Positions 12,085 through 23,014 of a stretch of DNA of 64,000 nucleotides are shown here, one piece after another; position 1 is the stretch's first letter, and each line of letters starts with the position of its first letter. The translations under genes were made by a program, and so were the position numbers. Under the pieces are notes generated by a model. The model was not told the DNA's origin, made no database searches, and was given only the letters and a program-made list of their open reading frames with translations. The DNA comes from Paragorgia papillata (lineage: Eukaryota; Cnidaria; Anthozoa; Scleralcyonacea; Coralliidae): assembly GCA_035771165.1 (NCBI GenBank), contig JAWNZC010000300.1:434001-498000 (forward strand), read 5' to 3'.

Positions 12085-12289
12085 CTTCTTTCTCCCACTT
12101 GAACCTGAAGAAATTCAGCAGGTTATCCACTATGGGACGAATGGCATTCGCATAATTGAGACAAGCAAGTCCTGAGAGGCGCGTCATTTGGTTATCTACG
12201 TCACTACAGACATCCGCAAACTTTTGAAGTTTTACCTTGTCCCTTCCACTGAACTTTGCTGACTCTCGTAACTTTTCAAGCAGGGCATT

Positions 12290-13690
12290 AGTTATAACAG
12301 CGGTGTTACCATACCTTCTTTCCAGTTCGGTCCAGAGTGAGTGTAGGTGAGTGTAGAATCATCTTCTTGTCTTTTTCTGAAGTTGTCGACTAATTCTTGA
12401 ACTTTTCCCTTTGTGTAGGTACGTAGGTAGGCAATCTCTTGCGAAGGGTTTAAATTTGTGTCTTGGATCATTGAAAGTGTTTTTCCAAGGGTGGAACAAG
12501 GTGGCATCCCCATCGAATACATCACGATGGCACTTAGGAAGATGCTGCCTTGCCAGACTTGCTACTAATTGTTGGTTTGTCTCTGCGATTCCTTCCATGC
12601 ATCGGTTCGTGGCGACTACTGCTGGTATCGGTATCGGTGTTGGTGGTTTGTAGATAGGTTGGTTTCCGGCAAATCCTTTTGGGGTCACTGGCTTGAAGGT
12701 TCCATTACCAATATTATCTTGAGTTTCTGTGTGGATTATGTTATGACGCGCTGGTGGAACAGTGGTGTTTCTCCTGTCTGCCATGTAAATTGGTGACGTT
12801 GTATTCGCACCGGCTCCATTCCGCGTCGTGGTGGGATACTGTTTAAACTGGCCCTGAGTGTTAATCCAAGCTTGGGTGCGCGACCTGGCATCTTCTGGTT
12901 CATCCTCCTCTCTTAGCGCAGAAAGATTCTCTTCTTCAATAATTGACCTCTCTATGGCTCGTAGTTTGGCATCTGCAACCGCTGTCGCTCTTTCTGCTGC
13001 TAGGATGACCATATCACGTTCATATTGTCCGCGTATGCGTTCGAGGCGGAATTTTTCCTCGGCTTCAAATTGCCTTCTTTCATTCTCCTTTTCTGCTGTT
13101 ATTCGGTCAAACTCGGCTTGTTGTTTTGCTGCTGCGGCCTCAACCAAGGCCCTTCTCCTCGCTCTACTAGAAGATGTGGAGGTGTGCGATGATGAGGTGT
13201 GACGTGTATGTCTAGATAGTGATTTTGTTTCTTGAATTATATCATGTTGCCTCTCTGTTGCATTCTTAATAGCAGTATGGGCATAATGCAATGTCACATG
13301 ACTAGATTCGGCGGTTAGCTGCGCTTGTTTGGTGAACTCGCCCCATTTATCTTGTTTGTAAAGATTCTCCGCTTCGTTCAATGTTTCTCTGTACTTCATG
13401 TAAGCTTCTTGCAATGGAATTAAGACAGTTCGAATTTCTTTAACAGAGGCTCTCCTCTTTAGTGCAGTGTAAACGGTGTCCGAAGCAATTTTTAGCGCTT
13501 TTTCTTCTGTGTCGAGCTCAACATCTTTGGTCTGGATAGCATTCTGGATTGCCTTTTGTGACCAGGTTCGCTGTCGCTTCTCGTCGTCTAGTGTTTCTTT
13601 GTTTGAAGAAACTGGCTGAGTTTCTTCCTCCTGTCCATGAACCGGTGGGTTTACAGACGTCTCCATAGTTTTAGCATTAGTAGATACCAC
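12290..13690 (-). pseudogene. BEL/Pao gag (N-terminal and DUF1759-like part)
   Basis: The 443-residue frame 13690-12359 begins with ATG and has a Lys/Glu/Arg-rich, probably coiled-coil middle (residues about 165-275). It then reads LPKCHRDVFDGDATLFHPWK, a typical entry to the capsid-like DUF1759 segment. After this the frame slips; the next part (EIAYLRTYTKGKVQELVDNF) continues in another frame down to 12292. Gag would form the particle that houses reverse transcription. The frameshift lies near 12430-12500. Confidence 0.85.
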
Positions 13691-14134
13691 TAGACTGGCA
13701 AGCTACAATCTGAGAATAATTCATTGGGACACTAAAGCATCAATTAGCTTCCTTCTTGCTTATTTCACTATCGTGGGATAAATAACGTTGCTTTACCCCT
13801 CCCCCCCCCCCCCCCCAATCAATGTTGATTTCCAGGGGATACTTCTGAGGCCTAGAAAACAAAAATTCTGTCGCAACGTTGATCGGAGGGGGAAGGGGCG
13901 GGCACATTTTAAAGTTAAATCGCGTGCGCACATAAGTCACTTGACATACGCTGTGTCCCAATGTAATTATTCCACGATTGTAGACTCCTTAGGATCTCCA
14001 ATTGTCGATTTATCGCTCTCCGAATTCATTACAACATCAAATTAAATAAATGCTTGACATATTGCTGAACGAACAATTAAAATATCGTACCTTTCTTTCT
14101 CCAATGGCTCCTCGAATAAGCAGTACAGACTTTC

Positions 14135-14531
14135 ACTGTCGCGTTCCCAGCTCCGTTGTCTCGGGGAAACGTAGAGCCGGAGTTCGCAAGTGTCAACCAC
14201 ACGAGACTGAAGTGTTTTTAAACGTGATTTAATGAACCTCAGGTAATGCGGTGAAACTATATCAAATAATTACATTAACAAATTGTAATAACCACCGTTT
14301 GGTTTGACTTAAAATACAAAAAACCAAATAGGAAGCAATAAAGGCGAGTGATAACTTACGTCTATACTCTCTAGGAGCTTAACTGTACACAAAAACAGTA
14401 CAAAAAGGTAAATAGATTGTTCGTTTGCTCCTACTATAACTGTTCGCCAAAAAGAAAGCAAAAGTGCAAAACGTTCTGACAACGTAGTTCTCGTTGCGTA
14501 GCAACGTCGGCCGAGGGCACTGGGAACGATT
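14135..14531 (-). repeat. 5' LTR of the BEL/Pao element
   Basis: Partner of 6273-6671. It lies upstream of gag on the minus strand, so it would carry the element's promoter. No tRNA primer-binding site was identified with confidence in the adjacent 14134-13700 leader, which includes a poly-C run at 13799-13816. Confidence 0.85.
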
Positions 14532-15425
14532 AAACTATAAAAAACAAATGATAATCCTCAAGTTAATTATATAATTTATGGATAAGATGACTAATAAAAC
14601 TGATTTAATGAAGTTCTGGTTGTAAAAAATATATTGTTTTTAGGAGGTTTCAAAAGGGATTATTTTTAGCAAGCCTTTAAATGGCTTCCCTATGCATATT
14701 ATAAGTAATATTGGGCATTTCATTCGACTACATATCATGTTCTCAGGATTTTGGGTGAAGGAAAATTCGAGTGTAGAATATATACATTATATTCCCTATG
14801 GATACATGTTTTGCAAAGGCAGAATTAAAAAATTACATTTATAATAGAGTCTGAGATAAAACAATTCAGTAGAATCGGATTCCTGAAAGAAGTATTAAAC
14901 AGACCACGTTTCAGTCGAAAGTTTGGAAATATAGCCAAGAAAATCGACAAAGCCCATGAGTATTTTTAATAATAAAAAGTGCATGCAAAGTCAATGAAAA
15001 ACATCACGTCTACATAAGCCTAAGGTAGTGTTTTAAGTTAGCTTTAGTTAAGCTGACTTATGGTCTGAAAGAGAACAACGAAGAAAAGGATAGTGAAAGA
15101 GTCAATTGAGATGGGCTAAGAAACAAACAGCCGATTTAATATATCTTGAAGCGAAATCAGAGAACCTGAAGAAACCAAACGCCGTATGGTAAACAAAATC
15201 TCGTCACTCAGTGGTCTCAAAATCATTTTAAAGTTAACGGTAGAGGATTTGCATTTATTTAGTATTATAAATAATTATATTTATTTAGTATTTATATATT
15301 CTATAAACGCCAAGAACGGTATACAGTTTCAGTATACCTTGACCTTGTCCTTATGTTGTTTTGAAGTTTTCGTTTGACCTAAAACAATATACAGCTTCAC
15401 GTTTTCGTGCTTTACCTTTGCTCGT
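14532..15425 (+). repeat. Old repeat resumed after the BEL/Pao insertion
   Basis: Part of this (14540-15090) matches the reverse complement of 38705-39190. A second part (about 15085-15425, ending cctttgctcgtt) matches 38455-38705 in direct orientation. The arrangement suggests an element with long inverted ends of which each copy has lost one arm. Confidence 0.7.
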
Positions 15426-15436
15426 TTAAGTTTTAA

Positions 15437-16100
15437 GGTGGCTCCATACAGTTTCTTGAAAAATGGAAAATACAAGTTTGAGAGTCCAAAACACGTGCAT
15501 AAACAATTCGGGAAAAGAATAAAACTAAATGTTATGTATAGTTAAACAGTCTGACAATCAAAAACTGTTACCAAATAAATAGCAACAGTTGTTGCTATGG
15601 CAACAATGACGTTTCAAACTAATTTAATTCGAAAAAAACTTTGGTGACCCCCGATTTTTTTTACATTAAAACTTTTCTTGAAGTATGACTAATCAGTAGG
15701 CCGATTTGAAAAAAATTTTGTAGAAGGAATAATTTTTTTCTCTCGAAAAAATCATGTTTGTTAATTTTTAAAAAATTTGGATCTACAGAATTTTTTTAAA
15801 ATCGGCCTATTGATTACTCATACTTCAAGAAAAGTTTTAGTGAAAAAAAAATTGGGGGTCACCAAAGTTTTTTTAGAATTAAATTAGTTTGAAAGGTAAT
15901 TGGCAGCCATTTTGAAACGTCATTGTTGCCATGGCAATAACTGTTGCTATTTATTTGGTAACATTTTTTGATTGTCAGAATGTTTAACTATGCATAACAT
16001 TTAGTTTTATTCTTTTTCCGAATTGTTTATACACGTGTTTTGCAGTTTTGGACTCTCAAACTTGTATTTTCCATTTTTCTAGAAACTGTATGGAGCTACC
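15437..16100. mobile_element. Foldback MITE with TTAA flanks, 664 bp
   Basis: Two inverted arms of about 300 bp meet near 15775. Ends read GGTGGCTCCATACAG and CTGTATGGAGCTACC. Both sides abut TTAA (15433-15436, 16101-16104), the target duplication used by piggyBac and Kolobok elements. No transposase is encoded. The arms contain matched blocks such as gcaacagttgttgctatggc. It lies at the end of the older repeat that also received the BEL/Pao insertion. Confidence 0.85.
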
Positions 16101-16439
16101 TTAAGTAGAGCTTGAATAATTTAACAGGTTAGTTACCAGTACCCTGCTATCCGAACTGCGCAAGTTGTGGATTTGATAACATATATATAAACAGGTTTCA
16201 GAATTACTTTCAGCTTTTCATCTCGCATGTGAAGTGGACTCCACGCATGTCGAGATTAGCACCCTCACCGGGCTCCGGGCCTCCGGCCGTACGCCCGGGC
16301 TCGGGGATGACATCGCTCGATCCAGGCCCCTTCTGAACGCTTTACGCAATGGCTGTGCCTGAGTACATGCATAAGGAGAAAATAAAGGGATTTTGTCATG
16401 TATTTTTTGGTCAAAAACTTAGAATTTCTAATTTTTATG

Positions 16440-18190
16440 GTTTAGGCAGGATAGGGATATTTTGCCAGACGATTTTATTTTGCACAGGGAGAGGTCTAGG
16501 CCTCAAAGTGTTAATGTTAAGATCAGGATCTGAGATTGGGGAAAGAAATCATCAATTGCCGATCGTTCTTTAAAGTATCCATATGAAGTGAGCAATTCGT
16601 TAGCGTTTTTGTTTTTAACGAACAGAGGATCATGGTAGGATCATTCACTGAAACTTTTAAGATAATCTGATGTGTATTGTTCGAGTTATGGACTCTTAGA
16701 GTTTGCCATGGCTAGTTCGAAATTTGGACTTTCAGTGGCAATGCCTTATGACGTACGCAAATGAACAACTATATATGCATTTATTATATAGCATGCTATC
16801 GGATATGAGCTTTTGCGTAATCTGATTGGTTCCCTACTACCAGGCTATCAGCTCATATCCTACTAGTAGAGGAAAAACAAGATGGCGGCATGTTTTTTTA
16901 AACTGCCGAAAAGAGTTGAAATTGACGGATTTTTATACAGAAAAACATCAACACCCTCAAACCAATGTATAAAAAAAAACATTGTGTAAAAATACATTAA
17001 CAGATACACAATTTAGCATGTTAAATAGTAAAATTCACCTAAAAATTACGTCTTTTTACTTAAAAAACCCGACTAAATTAACGGGTTGATATTAATTTGT
17101 TGCCAAACAAAGAAACTCACTGTTAAAATCAAGCTTACAACACACATTTCGTAGGAGATTACCAGTAAAGAAAAGAGACTTTTTTTTTATTTAGATAATC
17201 ATTTGGAGTAGTAAAAAGCATGTTCTTTTTCAAAAACAACCAACTAAGTAATTTAGTTTTACTGCCGAAGGTGTTTCAGTTTCATTTTTGCATGAAATCA
17301 ACACCTTTTTCACGACAGCAACGCTAATATAAACAACTGACTCACCTTTTGACTTCATAAAGTTACCTTTTAATCTTTTTTGTTGATCTGCTTAACACAT
17401 TTTTTGCCTCTCGAGCAACATTTATACAACATTTCGAAGCTGTTTAATACCGAACAGCTTAGCGAGAAACTCTATGTGAATGCATCATTACGCATGGCGG
17501 AAGTATTAGTTGCCTATGCCGGAAGTTTGTCGTTTCAAACATTTCGCTGTAATTTTGTTTCTTGTACAGTGCTTGGATATATAATAAAACAGTTATACCA
17601 TTCGCTCTCGTCGTATACGAACTAATAGCCAACTCGGCGAAGCGCCTCGTTGGCTATGAGCTCATATACGACTCAAGCTCATGGTATGACTGTTAAATAT
17701 AATGGCGTTTAGCATCAATGATCATTTGCGTACGTTGGAAGGCATTGTTATCAAGAAGCCCATGCAAATTTCTCCCAAAACGAACTAGCCATGGCAAACT
17801 TTGAAATTTGATAACTCCGGAACTATACGCCAGATTCTCTTGAAATTTTCAGTGAATGCTCCTGTCATGCTCTTCTGTTCATTAAAACATTAAAAATGCC
17901 AACGAATTTTTCACTTCATAGACACTTGAAATTCTCTGATTAACTTTATAACAAACAACATGCACGTACAATTTAAACTTTCGGCTTCTAGTTAGTATTT
18001 GTATCTGTAAAGAAACATTCACAAGTGCAGGACAGATATTATATAATTGCTCCTCACGTTGGAATTACATCGCATTTCTTATACCTGAACGTTGTAATGC
18101 ATGGTTATTGGTTTCTTTCCAGTGTGTCTTCAGAAGTAGATTTTTTAAAATGTTAAATTAATTTTTTAATCTTTTTTTTTTTTTTTTGAA
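16440..18190. repeat. Duplicated module with long inverted arms
   Basis: 16460-16633 and 17960-18190 match the continuous stretch 25200-25600. Here they are separated by 1.33 kb bounded by inverted arms (about 16570-16760 and 17720-17935, each with a tttgccatggctagttcg-like core). The 25 kb copy is therefore an internally deleted version joined at a shared catg. The middle includes two hairpins (16795-16870, 17590-17685). No protein frame was recognised. Confidence 0.65.
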
Positions 18191-18191
18191 G

Positions 18192-18242
18192 AACACGCTA
18201 GTTACCAACGAGCCAAGAAGCGTTATGAAGAACTGAAAGCTA
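18192..18242 (+). CDS. Candidate 51-nt exon, duplicated (copy 1)
   Basis: A polypyrimidine tract ending in AG precedes the exon, and GTAAGT follows it. It enters in phase 1 and leaves in phase 1, reading HASYQRAKKRYEELKA. The copy at 25600-25650 has the same length, phases and splice sites, and its differences keep the frame open. Since the proline-rich exon at 27390 also begins in phase 1, this exon could join the ZU5 gene. The next exon-like sequence downstream in this copy (18741) is truncated, so this one may be a relic. No function is assigned; the peptide is basic and helical. Confidence 0.5.
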
Positions 18243-18740
18243 GTAAGTGCAAAATCAGTTAAGTAGCAATATTGTGCTAAAATGAGTTCCTATTCTGGGT
18301 TTATAAAATGACGTAAGTGACCGAAAAATATTGTATTTAAGAAAATGTACAACTTAATATGCCGTTTAAATTTTTACAATATTTTTTGGTTGGTTGCTGC
18401 GTTAATACTTAAATTACGGAGTTCTTCTGTTCGACTTTCTGCTCCTCGCCCGACTACGAGATTCGTGAATAGTGAGCATGAGTTGGTCTGAAGTGACCGG
18501 AAGTAGAATTAATAAAACCAAAATAACAAAGATGTCGGACGACAAGACTCCAGTGAAGACGTTGCCGCGATCGATATCTTCGCCGTATGTGTGTACATGC
18601 TGTAATTCGAGCTTCGCCAGCAACCCTATTGACTTGTTTGGGGAAATATATATCTGATAAAACACCCCTGCTCGTTTATTAAACAGTACATAAAATTTAG
18701 ATTTGCTCATTTGTTTTTTATATACTGCTTACACCTTCAG

Positions 18741-18797
18741 ACACTTTCGGTGACCAAGATGGCAATCGGCAGATGCATGGGCAGCGGAACCATGCCT
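18741..18797 (+). pseudogene. Truncated exon related to 52304-52378
   Basis: Preceded by cttacaccttcag, like the acceptor at 52303. In phase 1 it reads TFGDQDGNRQMHGQRNHA, resembling the NDDRQPEERQGNGV part of the 52.3 kb exon. It is cut at about 18797, where a dispersed repeat also present at 2598 begins, so no donor remains. The upstream intron shares gctcgtttatt and acataaaat-type blocks with the 52.2 kb intron. Confidence 0.45.
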
Positions 18798-18900
18798 TCT
18801 TTACATTATACTTTTCATTTCGGGACAAATTCGTCGTTTTTTAATCGGCATATTGTTGTCCTGGTACTGAAGTTGGGTAGCGAAACCACAGGTTTAAGGT
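18797..18900. repeat. Dispersed repeat shared with 2.6 kb
   Basis: Matches 2590-2708. Its right edge is the breakpoint with the integrase fragment, and its left edge truncates the exon at 18741. Confidence 0.75.
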
Positions 18901-19693
18901 TGGACCACCTGCTGTACTACACTCAGATCAAGGGCGCAACTTTGAGAGTGTTTTAATGCATGAAATTTGCAACGCAATGGGCATCACTAAAACAATAACA
19001 ACTGCATACCGTCCGCAATGCGACGGTCAAACCGAACGGCAAAATAGAACACTCCAAGGCATGCTTTCCTCTTTTGTTTCTAGCAGAAGGGATGATTGGG
19101 ATTTGTGGCTGGATAGCATTACATTTGCTTACAACACAAGCAGGCATGATTCGTTAGGAATAGCCCCTTACGAAGTTGTTTTTGGCCGTGCTCCTCGGCT
19201 TCCATTAGAGTTGGAACTAGGAATGCCCCTATCAAATCCTTCTACACGCAGCGATTACTTGCACTCAGTTAGATCGGTCTCTCGCGACGTTCGACGAATC
19301 GCAAACGAACATCTTTCCAAAGCATCCGAGAAACTGGCCAGGCGCAACCACGTGGCAAACACTTGGCAGCCACTTCATGAGGGACAGTCAGCCATGTTAA
19401 AACGACCTAAGGGCGGAAGTTAGGCAATAAGTGGGTGGGGCCTTATAGGATTTCAAAACGGTTAGGGGTTAACTACAAAGTTATATCGAGGGGTGGCAAA
19501 GAGACGGTCGTTCACCACGATCAGCTCAAGTTAAGTTAAATCCCATTTCAACCAGGCGAAATTGTTTGCCCGCCTCGAGAAATAGGAGAGTTTCATGTGG
19601 ATGATGTTGCACCTCAACAAGTGGAGATCCCACGGGCAAGGCCTGCCAGACTAAGACAAAACATACGACCCCCAGATCGTTATGGTTATTAGT
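18901..19693 (+). pseudogene. Ty3-type retrotransposon integrase, 3' end
   Basis: The frame opens at GGACCACCT and reads HSDQGRNFES, the second catalytic Asp block. The conserved TAYRPQCDGQTERQNRTL with the catalytic Glu follows, then FAYNTSRHDSLGIAPYEVVFG. The main frame (ATG at 18956) stops at 19421-19423. Immediately after, in another frame, KWVGPYRIS-type and VHHDQLK segments of the C-terminal domain follow, so a one-base shift caused the stop. The first Asp, zinc finger, polymerase and gag are missing: a 5'-truncated copy fused to an unrelated repeat. Confidence 0.9.
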
Positions 19694-19762
19694 TTTAAGT
19701 TTATAGTGTACATAGTTATGTTTAGAATATAAGATATTCATCAATGTCCTCGGGACGAGAAC

Positions 19763-20180
19763 ATTTAAGGAGGAGAATGGTGTGACGAATGTAAATTAAT
19801 AATTAGTTAATTAGCAGAATTAGCGCGTAAAAGCATGATATAGTAAATTGCGGTTAACGCTCCCTTTCCTGTAACACCCTTCCTTTACATAGGTCATGTA
19901 TATACGTAGTAGTTGTATTTCTATATTTGGTTATTTGTTTGTAACGCCCAACTGTCTGACTGAAAGTCGTAAAGTACATTGGTTGGGGGATCTCGGTACG
20001 TTACAGTTATATAAGATTTGTATTTCTAAAATGTTAATGAGATGACGTTAAATTAGGCATAATTTGCATACACAATGTTCTAATGCAGCAATGTTCTAAG
20101 GCATGCTCTCGTACACTCCCTAGCAAGCAGACAGAACTTTGGTGCGTCTCATGCAGTGGCCTCTAACCGCGATCTCTCAA
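19763..20180 (+). repeat. Polypurine tract and LTR of the Ty3-type element
   Basis: A purine-rich run, aaggaggagaatgg (19767-19780), is followed directly by TGTGACGAATG, a plausible LTR start at 19781. The end is unclear; sequence to about 20180 shows no coding frame. No second copy is in the window. Confidence 0.6.
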
Positions 20181-20249
20181 ATTGTCCAGTCTTATCCCTT
20201 TAATTTTGTAGCTAGTTAGTTCCAGCTTTGGTAATGGCAAGACAAATTG

Positions 20250-20287
20250 CAACCTCGTACCCAGGCTCTTTCCTGGGTACGAGGTTG
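20250..20287. mobile_element. 38-nt perfect hairpin with 9-bp target duplication
   Basis: CAACCTCGTACCCAGG and its reverse complement enclose a 6-nt loop. gacaaattg is present on both sides (20241-20249, 20288-20296). The related repeat at 2428-2497 has a single gacaaattg and no hairpin. This is a filled/empty site pair, so the hairpin moved as a unit or is the residue of a larger element that lost its middle. Confidence 0.8.
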
Positions 20288-20342
20288 GACAAATTGGCGA
20301 TTTATAAAAATTATAAAATTTTCTGTTATTAAGTTTGTCTAA

Positions 20343-22448
20343 TTTGAAAGAACTCGCAAACCTAAAATCGTTGAAACACGTTCTTTTAAAAATTATAAAG
20401 CCGATAAGTTTAGAGAAGACCTAATTTACAATTTTGATAGATTTGACTTGCATGAGACAGACCCTAATAAGTTATGGGAAGCTTGGAAAAACATCTTCAA
20501 TATGGTTACTGAAAAACATGTACCATCTAGATTGCGTAAAGTCAGAAGCAAATATGCACCATGGTTAACCAATGATATTAAAAAGGCCATGTATCACCGG
20601 GATTATTTAAAAAGAATGATGGTAAAACATGGCTCCTCGTGTTATCACGAGGCATATAAAAAACAAAAAAATATAGTTAATAGAAAAATCAAGAATGCCA
20701 AGTCATTATATTATGAGAGCAATATAAAAAATCAAAAAGAAAATCCTAGAGAAATGTGGAAATATATAAACCAATTAACAGGTAAATGTTCAAAAACAAC
20801 AGATGTTTCTAACCTAGATTTTGATGACAAAAAGATTACTGAGGAAAAAGAAATTGCAAATTCCTTCAATCAATATTTTGCAGGGATTGGCGAGAAACTT
20901 TCAAGTGAAATCCCACCATCAAACAAGAATTATGCAGACTATTTAAAACCTACAGAAAGCAGATTTGAATTTAACCTTATATCGGAAGATGAAGTTTTAA
21001 CAGCATTATCTAATTTGAAAAATAACAAAAGTTCGGGATTAGATAGAATATCTCCTAAACTTCTTAAGGATTCTCGTCAGGTTATTACACCTACTTTAAC
21101 TCTGATATTTAACCAATCTTTAATACAAACAATTTTCCCTGATGACTGGGCACTCGCCAGAGTATCTCCCATTTTTAAGGCAGGCTGTAAAAGTGATTGT
21201 GGCAATTATAGGCCAATATCGGTCTTATCTATTGTTACAAAAGTATTTGAAAAAATGATTTACAAACAAATTATTGACTATTTAAATAATAACAATCTAA
21301 TAAGTAAATTTCAAGCCGGCTTTAGAAAAGGCTATTCTACATTAACATCTTTATTGGGCGTTACAAATGAATGGCTACTTAATATAGATCGAGGTCTTAT
21401 AAATGGCGTCTTATTTCTAGATCTAAAAAAGGCCTTCGATACAGTAAATCATGAGATACTTCTTGGAAAACTAAAACTATATGGTTTCCAAGGGGCATCT
21501 CTAAAATGGTTTAATTCATAATTAAAAAATAGAAGACAAGTTTGCAAAATTAAGCAAAGTATATCGTCCATCAGAAGTATCCGATGCGGGGTTCCATGAG
21601 GATCAAATTTGGGACCGCTTCTCTTCTTAATTTACATTAATGACCTTCCTAATTGTCTTGATGATTCCATGCCTAGCATGTTTGCTGATGATACAAATGT
21701 ATCAGTCAATGGAAAAACAATCGATATAACTCAAGAAAAATTAAATTCTGAATTATGCAAAATAGAAAATTGGCTAGTAGCAAATAAATTAACTCTAAAC
21801 ATTGACAAAACAGAATATATGATTATTGCATCAAAGCATAACATATCGATTATCGAAACTGACCCGATCATTAAAATTGGAAATAATTTTGTCAAACGTG
21901 TAACAAAAACAAAAAGTCTTGGAATCATCATTGATGAAAAACTAGCTTGGAAAGAACAAGTAAATAACATCAGTAAGAAAGCATCTAGAGCAATAGGTGT
22001 TCTAAGATTATGCAAACCTTATGTTTCTAAAGATACTTTGGAAACAATGTATAAAGCATTAGTCCTACCACATTTCGACTATTGTTCCCTGGTCTGGGGA
22101 AATTGCTCAGCAACTCTAAAATCTTCACTGCAAAAACTTCAAAATAGAGCAGGAAGAATAATAACAGGAGATACCTATGATGTGCGTTCATGGGAAATCT
22201 TAAGAAAATTAGGCTGGGTAGAACTAGAAAAACGAAGAAATGCTAAAATGCAAAATTACATGCAAGATGTGATGAGAGGAAATTGTCCAACTATAATTTA
22301 CGAACTTTTTAAAACATGCAACAACGTTAATTATAATTTAAGAAGCAATAATAAATTACTGATGTTATCTAAACCAAATACTAATTCCATGAAGCGAAGC
22401 TTTAGTTATTTAGGGGCTAAGGTTTGGAATCAATATTCAGTTAATTAA
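20343..22448 (+). pseudogene. LINE reverse transcriptase (CR1/L2-like), 5'-truncated
   Basis: An open frame begins at 20343 without ATG and runs through the pre-RT region (KFREDLIYNFDRF, YRPISVLSIVTKVFEK) to VLFLDLKKAFDTVNHE. Two in-frame stops follow: TAA at 21519-21521 and TGA replacing Gln in the GVPQGS block near 21597. The catalytic FADD reads at MFADDTNVS (about 21680), then NKLTLNIDKTEYM, KSLGIIIDEKL and the C-terminal domain to 22448. In an active element this protein copies the RNA at a nicked target. The endonuclease is missing. Family assigned from the DLKKAFDTVNH/FADD blocks and the 3' tail. Confidence 0.9.
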
Positions 22449-22680
22449 ATTGACAAATTGTTTACCTTTTTATTAATATTACAAAACAAATTCAAAAAAA
22501 TGTATATATATATATATATGCTGTATGTGTAAAATAGTTGGGGTTTTTTTTTGTTTTTTTGTTTTTATACAAAATTTTTTAGCTTGTAAATATTTAAAGA
22601 TAGCACGGCCCTTTTAAAAACAACGTAAGTTGAAAGGCTTACCGTGCATAAATAAATTTAAATCAATCAATCAATCAATC
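22449..22680 (+). repeat. LINE 3' UTR with terminal stem-loop and (TCAA)n tail
   Basis: Contains a (TA)n run, a T-rich stretch, then a stem GCACGG (22603-22608) with CCGTGC (22642-22647) and an inner cccttt/gaaagg pairing, ending in ATCAATCAATCAATCAA. The same design closes the insertion at 8790. Such 3' structures are recognised by the element's own reverse transcriptase in several LINE clades. Confidence 0.75.
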
Positions 22681-23014
22681 AAGATCTTTTGCAACTTTTG
22701 TATCTTTCTTCGTGTTTAAAATTATTCATTTTTGAATCTGCGCAGCAGATATATTGTTATCGTGTTGTGTGTTAACGTTTTGTGTAACCACTGACCTGTA
22801 GTGTGTGCTGTTGTGTAACTATAACCAATGCGCGACGATCAAATCAGGGCCAATCAAAGCTCAGAATGTTTTGGCGTCACCTACGAGCTGTCAGTTTGAA
22901 CGATGGAAACAAGTATTTTTAATCCGATCGTGTTTACAATATTTCGTCCGCCATATCACGAAGTCCTCCGAAGCGACAAAGTTTGGGATTAAAATACTAC
23001 GATTTTTAGGGTTC
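22681..23014. other. No gene seen
   Basis: Starts with agatcttttgcaacttttg, the reverse complement of a stretch at about 24630-24650, so the LINE may have inserted near the edge of a larger inverted-repeat element. No convincing frame. Confidence 0.4.

Larger units (their letters stand above)
6273..14531 (-). mobile_element. BEL/Pao LTR retrotransposon, decayed, 8.3 kb
   Basis: Two LTRs of about 400 bp flank, in minus-strand order, gag (13690 down to about 12290), zinc knuckles (12084-11503), protease-like region (11503-11132), reverse transcriptase with RNase H (11103-8854) and integrase (about 8060-6756). This order, the YVDD box and the integrase C-terminus are those of BEL/Pao. Reading frames are broken by frameshifts and stops, and a LINE/SINE tail interrupts the RNase H to integrase junction. 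A candidate 4-nt target duplication, aaac, lies at 6269-6272 and 14532-14535; LTR termini are not clean TG...CA, so the exact edges are uncertain by a few bases. Confidence 0.9.

Noticed and set aside
18953..19744. Minus-strand frames within the integrase fragment
   Set aside because: Shadows of the + strand integrase coding sequence.
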